DNA of 64,000 nucleotides. It comes from Pseudomonas furukawaii. GTDB lineage: Bacteria; Pseudomonadota; Gammaproteobacteria; Pseudomonadales; Pseudomonadaceae. Both the position numbers and the translations under genes were made by a program. Shown here one piece after another: positions 16,940 through 27,285 of this stretch (position 1 is the first letter of the stretch; every line of letters starts with the position of its first letter). The stretch is taken from positions 4,588,001-4,652,000 of the forward strand of contig NZ_AP014862.1 of the NCBI RefSeq assembly GCF_002355475.1, read 5' to 3'. The notes under the pieces were generated by a model. That model did no database searches. It had not been told where the DNA came from and saw only the letters and a program-made list of their open reading frames with translations.

Positions 16940-19833
16940 GCCGCCTCCCCGCCCCCATGGGGCTGCTGATCGACCGTGACCAGCCGCTCCGCTTCAGCTT
17001 CGATGGCCGTGACTACCAGGGCCTGGCCGGCGACAGCATCGCCAGCGCCCTGCTGGCCAACGGCCGCTGGCTGCTCTCGCGCTCCTTCAAGTACCACCGC
17101 CCGCGCGGGCCTCTGACCCTGGCCGGCCAGGACGCCAACACCCTGGTGCAGTTGCCGGACGAGCCCAATGTGCTGGCCGATGCCCACGCCATCAGCGCCG
17201 GCCTGAGCGTCACCGGACAGAACTTCAACGGCTCGCTGGACAACGACCGCGACGCGTACCTCGGCAAGTTCTCGAAGTTCATGCCGGTAGGCTTCTACTA
17301 CCGCTCCTTCTACAAGCCCAGGGGCATGTGGAAGGTCTGGGAACCCCTGATCCGCAAGAAAGCCGGCCTCGGCGTGCTGAACCTGGACTTCAAGCCCCAG
17401 TACTACGACAAGGCCTACCTGTTCGTGGACGTCGCCATAGTCGGCGCCGGCCCGGCCGGGCTTTCCGCCGCCCTGACCGCCGCCAACGCCGGCGCCAAGG
17501 TGCTGCTGATCGAGCAGCAGCCGGTGCTCGGTGGCTCGCTCACCTACGCCCGCTTCGATGTGGAAGGCCGCCGCGCCGAACACCTGCGCCGCGAGCTGGT
17601 GGCGGCCGTGGAAGGCCACGCCAACATCCAGGTGCTGAAAGAAGCCACCTGCAACGCCTGGTTCACCGAGCACTACCTGCCGGTGATCCAGGGCAAGCGG
17701 ATGTACAAGGTGCGCGCCCGCCGCTGCATCGTCAGCGCCGGCTCCTTCGACCAGCCGGTGGTGTTCCGCAACAACGACCTGCCCGGCGTCATGCTGGCCA
17801 GCGCCGCCCAGCGGCTGATGAAGCTCTATGCGGTCAAGCCCGGCCAGCGCGCCGTGGTGCTCACCGGCAACGACGACGGCTACCTGGCCGCCCTCGACCT
17901 CGCCGAGCAGGGCGTGCAGGTGGCCGCCCTGGTGGACATGCGCCCGCAGCCCGCGGACGGCGCACTGCAGATCGCCGTGGAAAGGCAGGGCATCCCCTGC
18001 CACCTGGGCAGCACCGTCTACGAAGCGCTCCATGAAAAAGGCCTGCGCCATGTCAGCGGCGTCGACATCCGCCGCATCACCGCCCAGGGCCAGGTGGCCA
18101 GCCAGGGCCAACTGCTGGCCTGCGACCTGCTGTGCATGTCCGCCGGCTACATGCCGGTCTACCAGTTGCTCTGCCAGGCCGGCGGCAAGCTGACCTACGA
18201 CGACCCGCGCGCCGAGTTCGCCATCAGCGGCCTGCCGGACGGCCTGGACATCGCCGGCTCGGTGAACGGCCGGCACCACCTGGACAACGTGCTGCAGGAC
18301 GGCGCCCGCGCCGCAGCCGAGGCCGTCGCCGCCCTGGGCCTGGACGCCGGCATCGGCGCCCTGAGCTTCCGTGGCGAGGCCCGGGTGAACTTCGACTGGC
18401 CGATCTTCCCCCACCCCAAGGGCAAGGATTTCGTCGACTTCGACGAGGACCTGCAGGTGCGCGACATCGTCAACGCCACCCGCCACGGCTACCGCGACGT
18501 GCAACTGGTCAAGCGCTTCTCCACCGTCGGCATGGGACCGTCCCAGGGGCGGCACTCGGCGCTGCCCACCGCGCGCCTGGTGGCCCAGGCCACCGGCCGC
18601 AGCATCAGCGAAACCGGCGTGACCACCGCGCGTCCGCCCTTCGAGGCCGAGAAGCTCGCCCACGTCGCCGGCCGCGCCTTCGACCCTTACCGCCAGACCG
18701 CGATGCACAGCCGCCACCTGGCCGCCGGCGCGAAGCTGATGCCGGCCGGCATCTGGCAGCGCCCGGCCTACTACGGCAAGCCGGAGGACCGCGAACGCTG
18801 CATGCAGGAAGAGGCCCGCCATGTGCGCGAAAAGGTCGGCCTGATCGACGTTTCCACCCTGGGCGGCCTGGACCTGCGCGGCCCGGACGCCGCCGAGCTG
18901 CTGGAGCGCATGTACACCCTGCCCTTCAGGAAGCAGCCGGTGGCCCGCACCCGCTACGCGCTGATGACCAACGAGCACGGCGTGGTGATCGACGACGGCG
19001 TCTGCGGCCGCCTGGCGGAGAACCACTTCTACGTCACCGCCACCACCAGCGGCGTCGACCGCATCTACCAGCAGATGCTCAAGTGGAACGCCCAGTGGCG
19101 CCTCCAGGTGGACATCACCAACGTCACCGCCGCCCTGGCCGCGGTGAACCTCGCCGGCCCCCTCTCCCGCCGCGTGCTGGAGAAGGTCTGCCGCGACGTC
19201 GACCTGTCCGCCGGGGGCTTCCCCTACCTCGCCCTGCGCACCGGCACCGTGGCCGGCATCCCCGCGCGCCTGATGCGCGTCGGCTTCGTCGGCGAGCTGG
19301 GCTACGAGATCCACGTACCCGCCCGCCACGGCGGCGCACTGTGGGACGCCCTGATGGACGCCGGCGCCGAGTTCGGCATCCGCCCCTTCGGCGTCGAGAC
19401 CCAGCGCCTGCTGCGCCTGGAGAAGGGCCACCTGATCATCAGCCAGGACACCGATGGCATGACCCACCCCGGCGAGATCGACATGGACTGGGCCATCGGC
19501 CGCAAGAAGCCCTTCTTCGTCGGCAAGCGCTCGATCGAGATCCTCGAACGCCAGCCGCTGAAGCGCAAACTGGTGGGCTTCACCCTGCCCAAGGGCAGCC
19601 CGCAGCCGCTGGAAGGCCACCTGGTGCTGAAGGGGCCGGACATCAGCGGCAACGTCACCTCCTGCGAGTACTCGGCCACCCTCGGCCGGATCATCGGCCT
19701 GGCCTACGCCGGGGCCGACCAGGCCGAGCCGGGGTCGCTGATCCCGATCCGCGTCGAAGGTGGTGCCGTGGTCCAGGCCACCGTGGTGCAACTGCCCTTC
19801 TATGACCCCGCCAACCTGCGCCAGGAGCTCTGA
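16936..19833 (+). CDS. mgdC: N-methylglutamate dehydrogenase subunit C (SoxA-like)
   Basis: The 965-residue protein has three parts. An N-terminal ferredoxin-like domain (about 10-100) comes first. An NAD/FAD module follows, with VAIVGAGPAGLSAALTAANA (about 165-190) and a second nucleotide fold near residue 310. A GcvT-like folate-binding domain (about 590-965, with RVGFVGELGYEIH) forms the C-terminus. It is homologous to the sarcosine oxidase alpha subunit. The GcvT part would pass the released one-carbon unit to tetrahydrofolate for FolD. Confidence 0.87.
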   Translation: MSRLPAPMGLLIDRDQPLRFSFDGRDYQGLAGDSIASALLANGRWLLSRSFKYHRPRGPLTLAGQDANTLVQLPDEPNVLADAHAISAGLSVTGQNFNGSLDNDRDAYLGKFSKFMPVGFYYRSFYKPRGMWKVWEPLIRKKAGLGVLNLDFKPQYYDKAYLFVDVAIVGAGPAGLSAALTAANAGAKVLLIEQQPVLGGSLTYARFDVEGRRAEHLRRELVAAVEGHANIQVLKEATCNAWFTEHYLPVIQGKRMYKVRARRCIVSAGSFDQPVVFRNNDLPGVMLASAAQRLMKLYAVKPGQRAVVLTGNDDGYLAALDLAEQGVQVAALVDMRPQPADGALQIAVERQGIPCHLGSTVYEALHEKGLRHVSGVDIRRITAQGQVASQGQLLACDLLCMSAGYMPVYQLLCQAGGKLTYDDPRAEFAISGLPDGLDIAGSVNGRHHLDNVLQDGARAAAEAVAALGLDAGIGALSFRGEARVNFDWPIFPHPKGKDFVDFDEDLQVRDIVNATRHGYRDVQLVKRFSTVGMGPSQGRHSALPTARLVAQATGRSISETGVTTARPPFEAEKLAHVAGRAFDPYRQTAMHSRHLAAGAKLMPAGIWQRPAYYGKPEDRERCMQEEARHVREKVGLIDVSTLGGLDLRGPDAAELLERMYTLPFRKQPVARTRYALMTNEHGVVIDDGVCGRLAENHFYVTATTSGVDRIYQQMLKWNAQWRLQVDITNVTAALAAVNLAGPLSRRVLEKVCRDVDLSAGGFPYLALRTGTVAGIPARLMRVGFVGELGYEIHVPARHGGALWDALMDAGAEFGIRPFGVETQRLLRLEKGHLIISQDTDGMTHPGEIDMDWAIGRKKPFFVGKRSIEILERQPLKRKLVGFTLPKGSPQPLEGHLVLKGPDISGNVTSCEYSATLGRIIGLAYAGADQAEPGSLIPIRVEGGAVVQATVVQLPFYDPANLRQEL

Positions 19834-19836
19834 GCC

Positions 19837-20406
19837 ATGACCAGTCTCAACCCCATCGAGCGCTGTGCGCTCGTCGACCTCACCGACCTGCCCCGGGTCG
19901 GCTTCCGTGGCCTGGACAGCGCCGCATGGCTCGGCACACGCGGCTACCAGTTGCCGGAGGCGCCCAACCGCGCCCTGGCCCAGCCCGACGGCGGCTGGGT
20001 GGCGCGGCTGTCGCAGACCGAGTACCTGCTGCTCGGCAGCCTGGCGGACCGGGGCGCGCGCATCGCCGCCGAGGAAGCCGGCTGGCAACTGACGGACGCG
20101 GCCAACTACCTGCTTCCGCGCCAGGACAGCCACGCCTGGCTGCAACTGTCCGGGTGCCACGTGGCGGAGGTGATGGCCAAGGTCTGCGGCGTCGACCTGC
20201 GGCCCCAGGCCTTCCCCGCCGGCAGCGTGGCGCAGACCTCGGCGGCGCGGATCAACGTCATCCTGATCAACGTCGGCACGGACGAGCTGCCGCGCTTCCA
20301 TATCCTCTGCGACCGGCCGTCCCTGGAATATTTCCAGGGCGCCATGCTGGATGCCATGGACGAGTTCGGCGGCCAGCCGGTTGGGTTGGACGCCCTGCTC
20401 TCGTAG
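19837..20406 (+). CDS. mgdD: N-methylglutamate dehydrogenase subunit D (SoxG-like)
   Basis: The 189-residue protein matches the gamma subunit of heterotetrameric sarcosine oxidase, a small GcvT-related fold that packs against the alpha and beta subunits. Recognisable segments are LPRVGFRGLDSAAWLGTRGY and FPAGSVAQTSAARINVILI. It follows mgdC by three bases and completes the mgdABCD set. Confidence 0.85.
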   Translation: MTSLNPIERCALVDLTDLPRVGFRGLDSAAWLGTRGYQLPEAPNRALAQPDGGWVARLSQTEYLLLGSLADRGARIAAEEAGWQLTDAANYLLPRQDSHAWLQLSGCHVAEVMAKVCGVDLRPQAFPAGSVAQTSAARINVILINVGTDELPRFHILCDRPSLEYFQGAMLDAMDEFGGQPVGLDALLS

Positions 20407-20489
20407 GTTGGCGCAGAGCGGAGCGAAGCCCAGCATGGCGCGCACAGCGGGCCCTGATCGTTGGGCTTCGTATCTCTGCCCAACCTACG
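20402..20489. repeat. GTAGGTTGG inverted repeat after mgdD
   Basis: Outer arms CGTAGGTTGG and CCAACCTACG and inner arms around GAAGCCCA and TGGGCTTC form a long imperfect hairpin directly after the mgdD stop. It is a dispersed-repeat type and a plausible transcript end. Confidence 0.65.
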
Positions 20490-20516
20490 CCGAGCCCACC
20501 TGATCGGAGGAACCCC

Positions 20517-21305
20517 ATGACCGCCATCGAAACCCCGGAACGCGATACGGACTACCGGGTGCCCGCCCTGCAGCGCGGGCTGACCATCCTCGGCCTGTTC
20601 AACGCCCGGGAGCGGGTGCTGGCGATGACCGACATGGCCGAACGCCTGGACGTGAGCACCTCGGCGCTCTACCGCATCGTCCAGACCCTGGTGGACATGG
20701 GCTACCTGCAGAAGGTCGGGCGCAACGCCTTCGAGCTGGGCCCCCAGGTGATCCGCGACGGCTTCGCCTACCTCGCCAGCCGCGACATCGTCGAGGTGGC
20801 CATGCCTCAGCTCAACGCCCTGCGCGACCGCACCTCGCTGTCCTGCCACCTGAGCATCCGCGAGCACACCGACAGCCTCTACCTCTACCGCGCCTTCGCG
20901 CCGCAGCGGCTGACGGTGAACATCCCCATCGGCACCCGTCTGCCCTGCCACGGCACCGCCCTGGGCCGGGTGCTGCTCACCGCCCTCGACGACGCCGGGC
21001 TGCGCCTGCTCTACCAGCACCTGCGCCTGGACGACTACCCGCCGCCCGCCCCCCGCACCCTGCCGGAACTGCAGGCGCTGATCGCCCGGGACCGCGAACG
21101 CGGCTGGGTGCTGCACCGTTCCGACTACTCCACGGCCATCGCCACCGGCATCCGCGACCACAACGGCCAGGTGGTCGCCGCCATCAACCTCTCCGGCCCC
21201 GACGCGGTGATGGATGGCCCCGAGGCCCAGGCCACCTTCCTCCAGGCGCTGTTCCAGTGCGCGGCAGCCATCTCGGCACAGCTGGGGTACAGCGCAGCGG
21301 GTTGA
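20517..21305 (+). CDS. IclR-family transcriptional regulator
   Basis: The 262-residue protein has an N-terminal winged helix (about 15-75, with ALQRGLTILGLFNARERVLA and LDVSTSALYRIVQTLVDMGYL). The C-terminal IclR effector domain contains LPCHGTALGRVLL and YSTAIATGIRDHNGQVVAAINLSG. GGAGG lies 6 bp before the ATG. It is followed by the DUF1185 operon on the same strand, which it may control. Its effector cannot be inferred. Confidence 0.92.
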   Translation: MTAIETPERDTDYRVPALQRGLTILGLFNARERVLAMTDMAERLDVSTSALYRIVQTLVDMGYLQKVGRNAFELGPQVIRDGFAYLASRDIVEVAMPQLNALRDRTSLSCHLSIREHTDSLYLYRAFAPQRLTVNIPIGTRLPCHGTALGRVLLTALDDAGLRLLYQHLRLDDYPPPAPRTLPELQALIARDRERGWVLHRSDYSTAIATGIRDHNGQVVAAINLSGPDAVMDGPEAQATFLQALFQCAAAISAQLGYSAAG

Positions 21306-21475
21306 TCGCGTCACAACCCCCCGCGCCATCCATTCCCGCCGCGCACCGTCATCGGGATCCCGTATCACGGTATTCCATATTCTCCCCTATGCTTCCGCGC
21401 CCTTCCCGGCCTGCATGACCTTCCGTCGCCAAGCCCTGCTCTCCCCTGGCCCCTGGCTCTTGCATATTCAATATT

Positions 21476-21487
21476 ATGGTATACCAT
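21476..21487. promoter_or_regulatory. predicted GntR operator ATGGTATACCAT
   Basis: A perfect 12-bp palindrome lies 36 bp before the DUF1185 start codon. The identical 12 bases recur at 27241-27252. GntR/FadR-type regulators bind palindromes of the form TGGTATACCA. The GntR gene at 25511 is the natural candidate. Confidence 0.65.
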
Positions 21488-21523
21488 CAGACAGCAAGAG
21501 ACTTCCCCAACCAGGAGAGCCCA

Positions 21524-22114
21524 ATGAGCTTCGAAATCCGCAAGATCGTCAGCTACGTGGAAGAAACCTTCATCGAGGGCGGCAAGGCCGCCGAGAAGCC
21601 GGTGACCATGGTGGGCCTGGCCGTGGTGATCAAGAACCCGTGGCTGGGCCGTGGCTTCGTCGAGGACCTGAAGCCCGAGATCAAGGCCAACTGCTCCGAC
21701 CTGGGCGCGCTGATGGTGGAACGCCTGACCGCGGCCATCGGTGGCGCCGACAGGATCGAGGCCTACGGCAAGGCCGCCGTGGTGGGCGCCGACGGCGAGA
21801 TCGAGCACGCCTCCGCCGTGATCCACACCCTGCGTTTCGGCAACCACTACCGCCAGGCGGTGAATGCCAAGAGCTACCTGAGCTTCACCAACAAGCGCGG
21901 CGGCCCCGGCACCTCCATCCAGATCCCGATGATGCACAAGGACGACGAGGGCCTGCGCTCCCACTACATCACCCTGGAAATGCAGATCGAGGACGCACCC
22001 CGCGCCGACGAGATCATCGTGGTCCTGGGCGCCGCCGACGGTGGCCGCCTGCACCCGCGCATCGGCAACCGCTACATCGATCTGGAAGAACTGGCCGCCG
22101 AGCAGGCCCAGTGA
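21524..22114 (+). CDS. DUF1185 ('amino acid synthesis' family) protein
   Basis: This 196-residue soluble protein of family PF06684 has no signal or membrane segment. It carries conserved-looking segments VGLAVVIKNPWLGRGF, GKAAVVGADGEIEHASAVIHT and NKRGGPGTSIQIP. The biochemical role of the family is not established. Members often sit with hydrolases and dehydrogenases, as here. The ATG at 21524 has AGGAGA upstream. It is the first gene of a five-gene operon behind the GntR-type palindrome. Confidence 0.8.
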   Translation: MSFEIRKIVSYVEETFIEGGKAAEKPVTMVGLAVVIKNPWLGRGFVEDLKPEIKANCSDLGALMVERLTAAIGGADRIEAYGKAAVVGADGEIEHASAVIHTLRFGNHYRQAVNAKSYLSFTNKRGGPGTSIQIPMMHKDDEGLRSHYITLEMQIEDAPRADEIIVVLGAADGGRLHPRIGNRYIDLEELAAEQAQ

Positions 22115-22139
22115 ACCAAGGCCCGTGCAGGAGCGATCC

Positions 22140-22973
22140 ATGATTCGGCTCACCGCTGAACGCACCCCGGCCGGCACCAGCTACCTGGCGACCGGCCAAG
22201 GCCACCCCGTGGTGCTGATCCACGGCGTCGGCCTCAACAAGGAAATGTGGGGAGGCCAGATCGTCGGCCTGGCCCCGCACTTTCAGGTCATCGCCTACGA
22301 CATGCTGGGCCACGGCGCCAGCCCGCGCCCCGATCCGGGCACGGGGCTGGCCGGCTACGCCGAGCAGTTGCGCGAGCTGCTGGAGCACCTGAAGCTGGAA
22401 CGGGCCACCGTCATCGGCTTCTCCATGGGCGGCCTGGTGGCCAGGGCCTTCGCCCTGCACCACCCGGAGCGCCTGGAGGGACTGGTGATCCTCAACAGCG
22501 TCTTCAACCGCAGCGCCGAGCAGCGCGCCGGGGTGATCGAACGCACCCGCCAGGCCGCCGAGCACGGCCCGGACGCCAACGCCGAAGCGGCCCTGTCGCG
22601 CTGGTTCAGCCATGAATACCAGGCGGCCAACCCGGCGCAGATCGCCGCCATCCGCCAGACCCTTGCCAGCAACGATCCGCAGGGGTATCTGACGACTTAC
22701 GAACTCTTCGCCACCCAGGACATGTACCGCGCCGACGACCTCGGCGGCATCCAGGTCCCGACCCTGGTGGCCACCGGCGAACTGGACCCCGGCTCCACGC
22801 CGGAGATGGCCCGCCAGTTGGCCGAGCGCATTCCGGGCGCCCGGGTGGTGGTGCTGGAGGAACAGCGCCACATGATGCCGGTGGAGTCGCCGCGCCTGGT
22901 GAACCAGATGCTGCTGGACTTCCTCCGGCAGGCGGAGCCTTTCCAGAATCAAGCAAAGGGGATAGTCGCATGA
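22140..22973 (+). CDS. alpha/beta-fold hydrolase
   Basis: The 277-residue protein has the oxyanion motif LIHGVGLNKEMWGGQ, the nucleophile elbow GFSMGG (Ser95), an acid in the VATGELDPGSTPEMA loop and the catalytic histidine in EEQRHMMPVESP. It resembles ester, lactone or C-C hydrolases of the 3-oxoadipate-enol-lactonase kind. The start at 22140 follows AGGAG. It overlaps the aldehyde dehydrogenase gene by four bases. Confidence 0.88.
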   Translation: MIRLTAERTPAGTSYLATGQGHPVVLIHGVGLNKEMWGGQIVGLAPHFQVIAYDMLGHGASPRPDPGTGLAGYAEQLRELLEHLKLERATVIGFSMGGLVARAFALHHPERLEGLVILNSVFNRSAEQRAGVIERTRQAAEHGPDANAEAALSRWFSHEYQAANPAQIAAIRQTLASNDPQGYLTTYELFATQDMYRADDLGGIQVPTLVATGELDPGSTPEMARQLAERIPGARVVVLEEQRHMMPVESPRLVNQMLLDFLRQAEPFQNQAKGIVA

Positions 22974-24451
22974 CCCTCGCACGCTTCCAGATGTGCATCG
23001 GCGGACAGTGGGTCGACGCGCTGTCCGGCAAGACCTTCGAAAGCCTCAACCCGGCCCTGGCCGAGCCCTGGGCGGAACTGCCCGACGCCGACGAGGCCGA
23101 TGTCGAGCGCGCCGTGCAGGCGGCCCAGCAGGCCTTCGAGAGCCCGGCCTGGCGCGGTCTCTCCGCCACCGCGCGGGGCAAGCTGTTGCGCCGCCTGGGC
23201 GACCTGATCGCCGAGAACAAGGAGCACCTGGCCCAGCTGGAAAGCCGCGACAACGGCAAGCTGATCCGCGAAACCCGTGGCCAGGTGGGCTACCTGCCGG
23301 AATTCTTCCACTACACCGCCGGCCTCGCGGACAAGCTGGAAGGCGGCACCCTGCCCATCGACAAGCCGGACATGTTCGCCTACACGGTGCACGAGCCCAT
23401 CGGCGTGGTGGCCGGGATCATCCCCTGGAACAGCCCGCTGTACCTGACCGCGATCAAGCTGGCCCCGGCGCTGGCCGCCGGCAACACCATCGTGCTCAAG
23501 CCCTCCGAGCACGCCTCGGCGACCATCCTCGAACTGGCGCGCCTGGCCCTGGAAGCCGGCTTCCCGGCGGGCGTGGTCAACGTGGTCACCGGCTTCGGCC
23601 CCAGCACCGGCGCCGCCCTGACCCGCCACCCGCTGGTGCGCAAGATCGCCTTCACCGGCGGTGCCGCCACCGCGCGCCACGTGGTCCGCAGCAGCGCCGA
23701 GAACTTCGCCAAGCTGTCCCTGGAGCTGGGTGGCAAATCCCCCAACATCATCTTCGCCGACGCCGACCTGGACAGCGCCGTCAACGGCGCCGTGGCCGGC
23801 ATCTTCGCCGCCTCCGGGCAGAGCTGCGTGGCCGGTTCGCGCCTGCTGGTGCAGGACGGCATCTACGACGAGTTCGTCGGCCGGCTGATCGAACGCGCCC
23901 AGCGCATCCGCATCGGCAATCCCCAGGACGACGCCAGCGAGATGGGCCCCATGGCCACCGCCCAGCAACTGGCCGTGGTGGAAGGCCTGGTGGCCGACGC
24001 CGTCGCCGAAGGCGCACGCCTGCGCATGGGCGGCAAGCGCCCGGCCATCGACGCCAAGGGCTGGTACTACGAGCCGACGCTGTTCGAGTGCGACCGCAAC
24101 TCGATGAAGATCATGCAGGAAGAGGTCTTCGGCCCGGTGGCCTCGGTGATCCGCTTCAAGGACGAGGCCGAGGCCCTGGCGATCGCCAACGACTCCCAGT
24201 TCGGCCTCGCCGCCGGCATCTGGACCCGCGACCTGGGCCGCGCCCACCGCATGGCCCGTGACGTGCGCTCGGGGATCATCTGGGTCAACACCTACCGCGC
24301 GGTCTCGGCCATGGCCCCCATCGGCGGCTTCCACAACAGCGGCTACGGCCGGGAGAGCGGCATCGACTCGGTGCTGGCCTATACCGAATTGAAGACGGTG
24401 TGGATCAACCTCTCCCAGGCGCCCATGCCCGACCCCTTCGTGATGCGCTGA
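22970..24451 (+). CDS. aldehyde dehydrogenase
   Basis: The 493-residue NAD(P)-dependent aldehyde dehydrogenase has catalytic Cys286 in GQSCVAGSRL and general base Glu252 in LSLELGGKSPN. Cofactor-binding segments IIPWNSPLY and KPSEHASA are intact, as is the C-terminal NSGYGRESG. It oxidises an aldehyde to the acid in the unknown catabolic pathway, and the exact substrate cannot be read from sequence. It lies inside the DUF1185 operon. Confidence 0.93.
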   Translation: MTLARFQMCIGGQWVDALSGKTFESLNPALAEPWAELPDADEADVERAVQAAQQAFESPAWRGLSATARGKLLRRLGDLIAENKEHLAQLESRDNGKLIRETRGQVGYLPEFFHYTAGLADKLEGGTLPIDKPDMFAYTVHEPIGVVAGIIPWNSPLYLTAIKLAPALAAGNTIVLKPSEHASATILELARLALEAGFPAGVVNVVTGFGPSTGAALTRHPLVRKIAFTGGAATARHVVRSSAENFAKLSLELGGKSPNIIFADADLDSAVNGAVAGIFAASGQSCVAGSRLLVQDGIYDEFVGRLIERAQRIRIGNPQDDASEMGPMATAQQLAVVEGLVADAVAEGARLRMGGKRPAIDAKGWYYEPTLFECDRNSMKIMQEEVFGPVASVIRFKDEAEALAIANDSQFGLAAGIWTRDLGRAHRMARDVRSGIIWVNTYRAVSAMAPIGGFHNSGYGRESGIDSVLAYTELKTVWINLSQAPMPDPFVMR

Positions 24452-24463
24452 GAGGAGCCCGCC

Positions 24464-24949
24464 ATGATCGAACCCGGCATCTACAAAGAAGTGATGGGCT
24501 CCTTCCCATCCGGCGTGACCGTGGTCACCACCCTGGACCCGGAAGGCGACATCGTCGGCATCACCGCCAGCGCCTTCAGCGCCCTGTCCATCGACCCGGC
24601 CCTGGTGCTGTTCTGCCCCAACTACGCCTCGGACACCTACCCGATCCTGCGGGACAGCAAGCAGTTCGCCATTCACCTGCTCTGCGCCGACCAGCAGGCC
24701 GAGGCCTACGCCTTCGCCAAGAAGGGCAAGGACAAGGCCAAGGGCATCGAGTGGCACCTGAGCGAGCGCGGCAATCCGCTGCTGAACAAGGCCACCGCCA
24801 TCATCGAGTGCGAGTTGTGGCGCGAGTACGACGGCGGCGACCACGCCATCATCGTCGGCGCGGTGAAGAACCTGATCCTGCCCAAGGAGCCGGTCACCCC
24901 GATGGTCTACCACCGGGGCAAGCTCGGCGCCCTGCCGGAGATCGCCTGA
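24464..24949 (+). CDS. flavin reductase domain protein
   Basis: This 161-residue protein has the split-barrel flavin reductase fold (SGVTVVTTLDPEG, GITASAFSALSIDPALVLFC and GGDHAIIVGAV). Such proteins reduce FMN or FAD with NAD(P)H and pass the flavin to a separate monooxygenase. No monooxygenase gene is present in this operon or elsewhere in the window. Confidence 0.9.
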   Translation: MIEPGIYKEVMGSFPSGVTVVTTLDPEGDIVGITASAFSALSIDPALVLFCPNYASDTYPILRDSKQFAIHLLCADQQAEAYAFAKKGKDKAKGIEWHLSERGNPLLNKATAIIECELWREYDGGDHAIIVGAVKNLILPKEPVTPMVYHRGKLGALPEIA

Positions 24950-24957
24950 ACGACTGT

Positions 24958-25018
24958 GTAGGAGCGAGCTCGCTCGCGAACCCGTCCCGGGAGCCTTCGC
25001 TGGCAAGCCAGCTCCTAC
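24958..25018. repeat. REP-type element with GTAGGAGC ends
   Basis: The element runs from GTAGGAGCGAGCTCGCTCGC to CTGGCAAGCCAGCTCCTAC and folds into a Y-shaped hairpin typical of Pseudomonas REP units. It lies inside the operon between the flavin reductase and CMD genes. Confidence 0.8.
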
Positions 25019-25037
25019 AGAAGAAAAGGAGTCCACG

Positions 25038-25427
25038 ATGAGCAACGAAAAATACGAAAAGGGCCTGGAAATCCGCACCCAGGTGCTGGGCGAGGCCTAT
25101 GTGAACAAGTCGATCCAGAACGCCGACGACTTCACCCGGCCGCTGCAGGAACTGGTCACCGAGTACTGCTGGGGCCATGTCTGGGGGCGGGACGGCTTAT
25201 CGCTGAAAGAACGCAGCATGATAAACTTGGCGATGATTTCGGCGCTCAATCGACCCCATGAACTGAAGCTTCACGTTCGCGGCGCCCTGCGCAACGGCCT
25301 GTCCCGCGAGCAGATCCGCGAGATCCTCCTGCAGGTCGGCATCTATTGCGGCGTGCCGGCGGCGGTGGACAGCTTCCGCATCGCCCGCGAGGCCTTCGCC
25401 GAAGCCGATGCCGAGGCCCGGGATTGA
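25038..25427 (+). CDS. carboxymuconolactone-decarboxylase-family protein
   Basis: The 129-residue, all-helical protein matches 4-carboxymuconolactone decarboxylase-like proteins over VTEYCWGHVWGRDGLSLKER, HELKLHVRGALRNGLSREQI and ILLQVGIYCGVPAAVDSF. The family includes decarboxylases and AhpD-like redox proteins. Here a single Cys in the YCWGH segment replaces an AhpD CxxC, which favours decarboxylase-type chemistry. An intrinsic terminator follows it. Confidence 0.87.
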   Translation: MSNEKYEKGLEIRTQVLGEAYVNKSIQNADDFTRPLQELVTEYCWGHVWGRDGLSLKERSMINLAMISALNRPHELKLHVRGALRNGLSREQIREILLQVGIYCGVPAAVDSFRIAREAFAEADAEARD

Positions 25428-25448
25428 GCGCCAGCAAGAACTGATGAG

Positions 25449-25480
25449 GGAGCACCTGCGGGTGCTCCTTCGTTGTTTTT
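25449..25480 (+). terminator. intrinsic terminator of the DUF1185 operon
   Basis: An 8-bp stem (GGAGCACC / GGTGCTCC) with a TGCG loop is followed by TTCGTTGTTTTTC. It ends the transcript 22 bp after the CMD gene stop. Confidence 0.85.
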
Positions 25481-25510
25481 CTACGGACAGCCAGAACCAG
25501 AGCGGACCCC

Positions 25511-26831
<1,321 letters not shown>

Positions 26832-26853
26832 GGCAGGAACACGGCTGCCACTC

Positions 26854-26903
26854 GCAGGGTGCGCCGCGCGCACCGCCGGTAGCCCGGATTTAATCCGGGC
26901 TAC
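26854..26903. repeat. GGTGCGCC repeat plus 25-nt perfect palindrome
   Basis: A GTAGGGTGCGCC-family unit (26854-26877) is followed by a fully self-complementary 25-mer that starts GTAGCCCGGATT and ends AATCCGGGCTAC. It lies between convergent genes and can terminate both transcripts. Confidence 0.75.
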
Positions 26904-26916
26904 GAACGGCCACAAC

Positions 26917-27207
26917 CTACTCGACACCCTCCACGATGATCACCTCCGCCTTCGCCACGCCCTGGCGATAAGCACAGGCTTCCTGGTATTCCGCCGAGTG
27001 GTAGCAGGCCAGGGCCTGGTCGTAGGAATCGAACTCGATCACCACGCTACGCTGGGGAGTGGCGCGCCCCTCCATTGCCTGCGAACGTCCCCCCCGGGCC
27101 AGCAGGCGACCGCCATACCTGGCGAACGCCGCCGGTGCGCGGCGGGTGTACTCGCTGTAGCGCTCCGGGTCCGTGACATCGACGTGGGCAATCCAGTAAG
27201 CCTTCAT
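26917..27207 (-). CDS. DUF1330 family protein
   Basis: This 96-residue ferredoxin-like alpha+beta barrel protein has the family segments MKAYWIAHVDVTDPERYSEY, RGGRSQAMEG and SVVIEFDSYDQALACYHS. The start at 27207 is chosen because MKAYW is the family start and GAGGT precedes it. Related small proteins assist catabolic pathways, but no reaction is established. It is divergent from ribBA across one ATGGTATACCAT palindrome. Confidence 0.87.
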   Translation of the reverse strand: MKAYWIAHVDVTDPERYSEYTRRAPAAFARYGGRLLARGGRSQAMEGRATPQRSVVIEFDSYDQALACYHSAEYQEACAYRQGVAKAEVIIVEGVE

Positions 27208-27240
27208 GGCGACCTCTGCTGTTTCGGCTAATTTGGTATG

Positions 27241-27252
27241 ATGGTATACCAT
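27241..27252. promoter_or_regulatory. predicted GntR operator ATGGTATACCAT (second copy)
   Basis: It is identical over 12 bp to 21476-21487. It lies 33 bp from both divergent start codons (27207 and 27286), so one dimer could control both genes. Confidence 0.65.
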
Positions 27253-27285
27253 AATTCAATCACCGCTAGCGCTCCAGGTGCCGAC

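Noticed and set aside
15315-20406. Annotation as heterotetrameric sarcosine oxidase soxBDAG
   Set aside because: The subunits are homologous, but gmaS and mgsABC are adjacent, glyA is missing and the delta-like subunit lacks two zinc ligands. N-methylglutamate dehydrogenase fits better, though substrate is unproven.
16819-20445. 1208-codon open frame on the minus strand
   Set aside because: It lies antisense to mgdB-mgdC-mgdD, has a His/Gly/Ala/Val-rich shadow composition and no ribosome site. Such frames are common opposite GC-rich genes.
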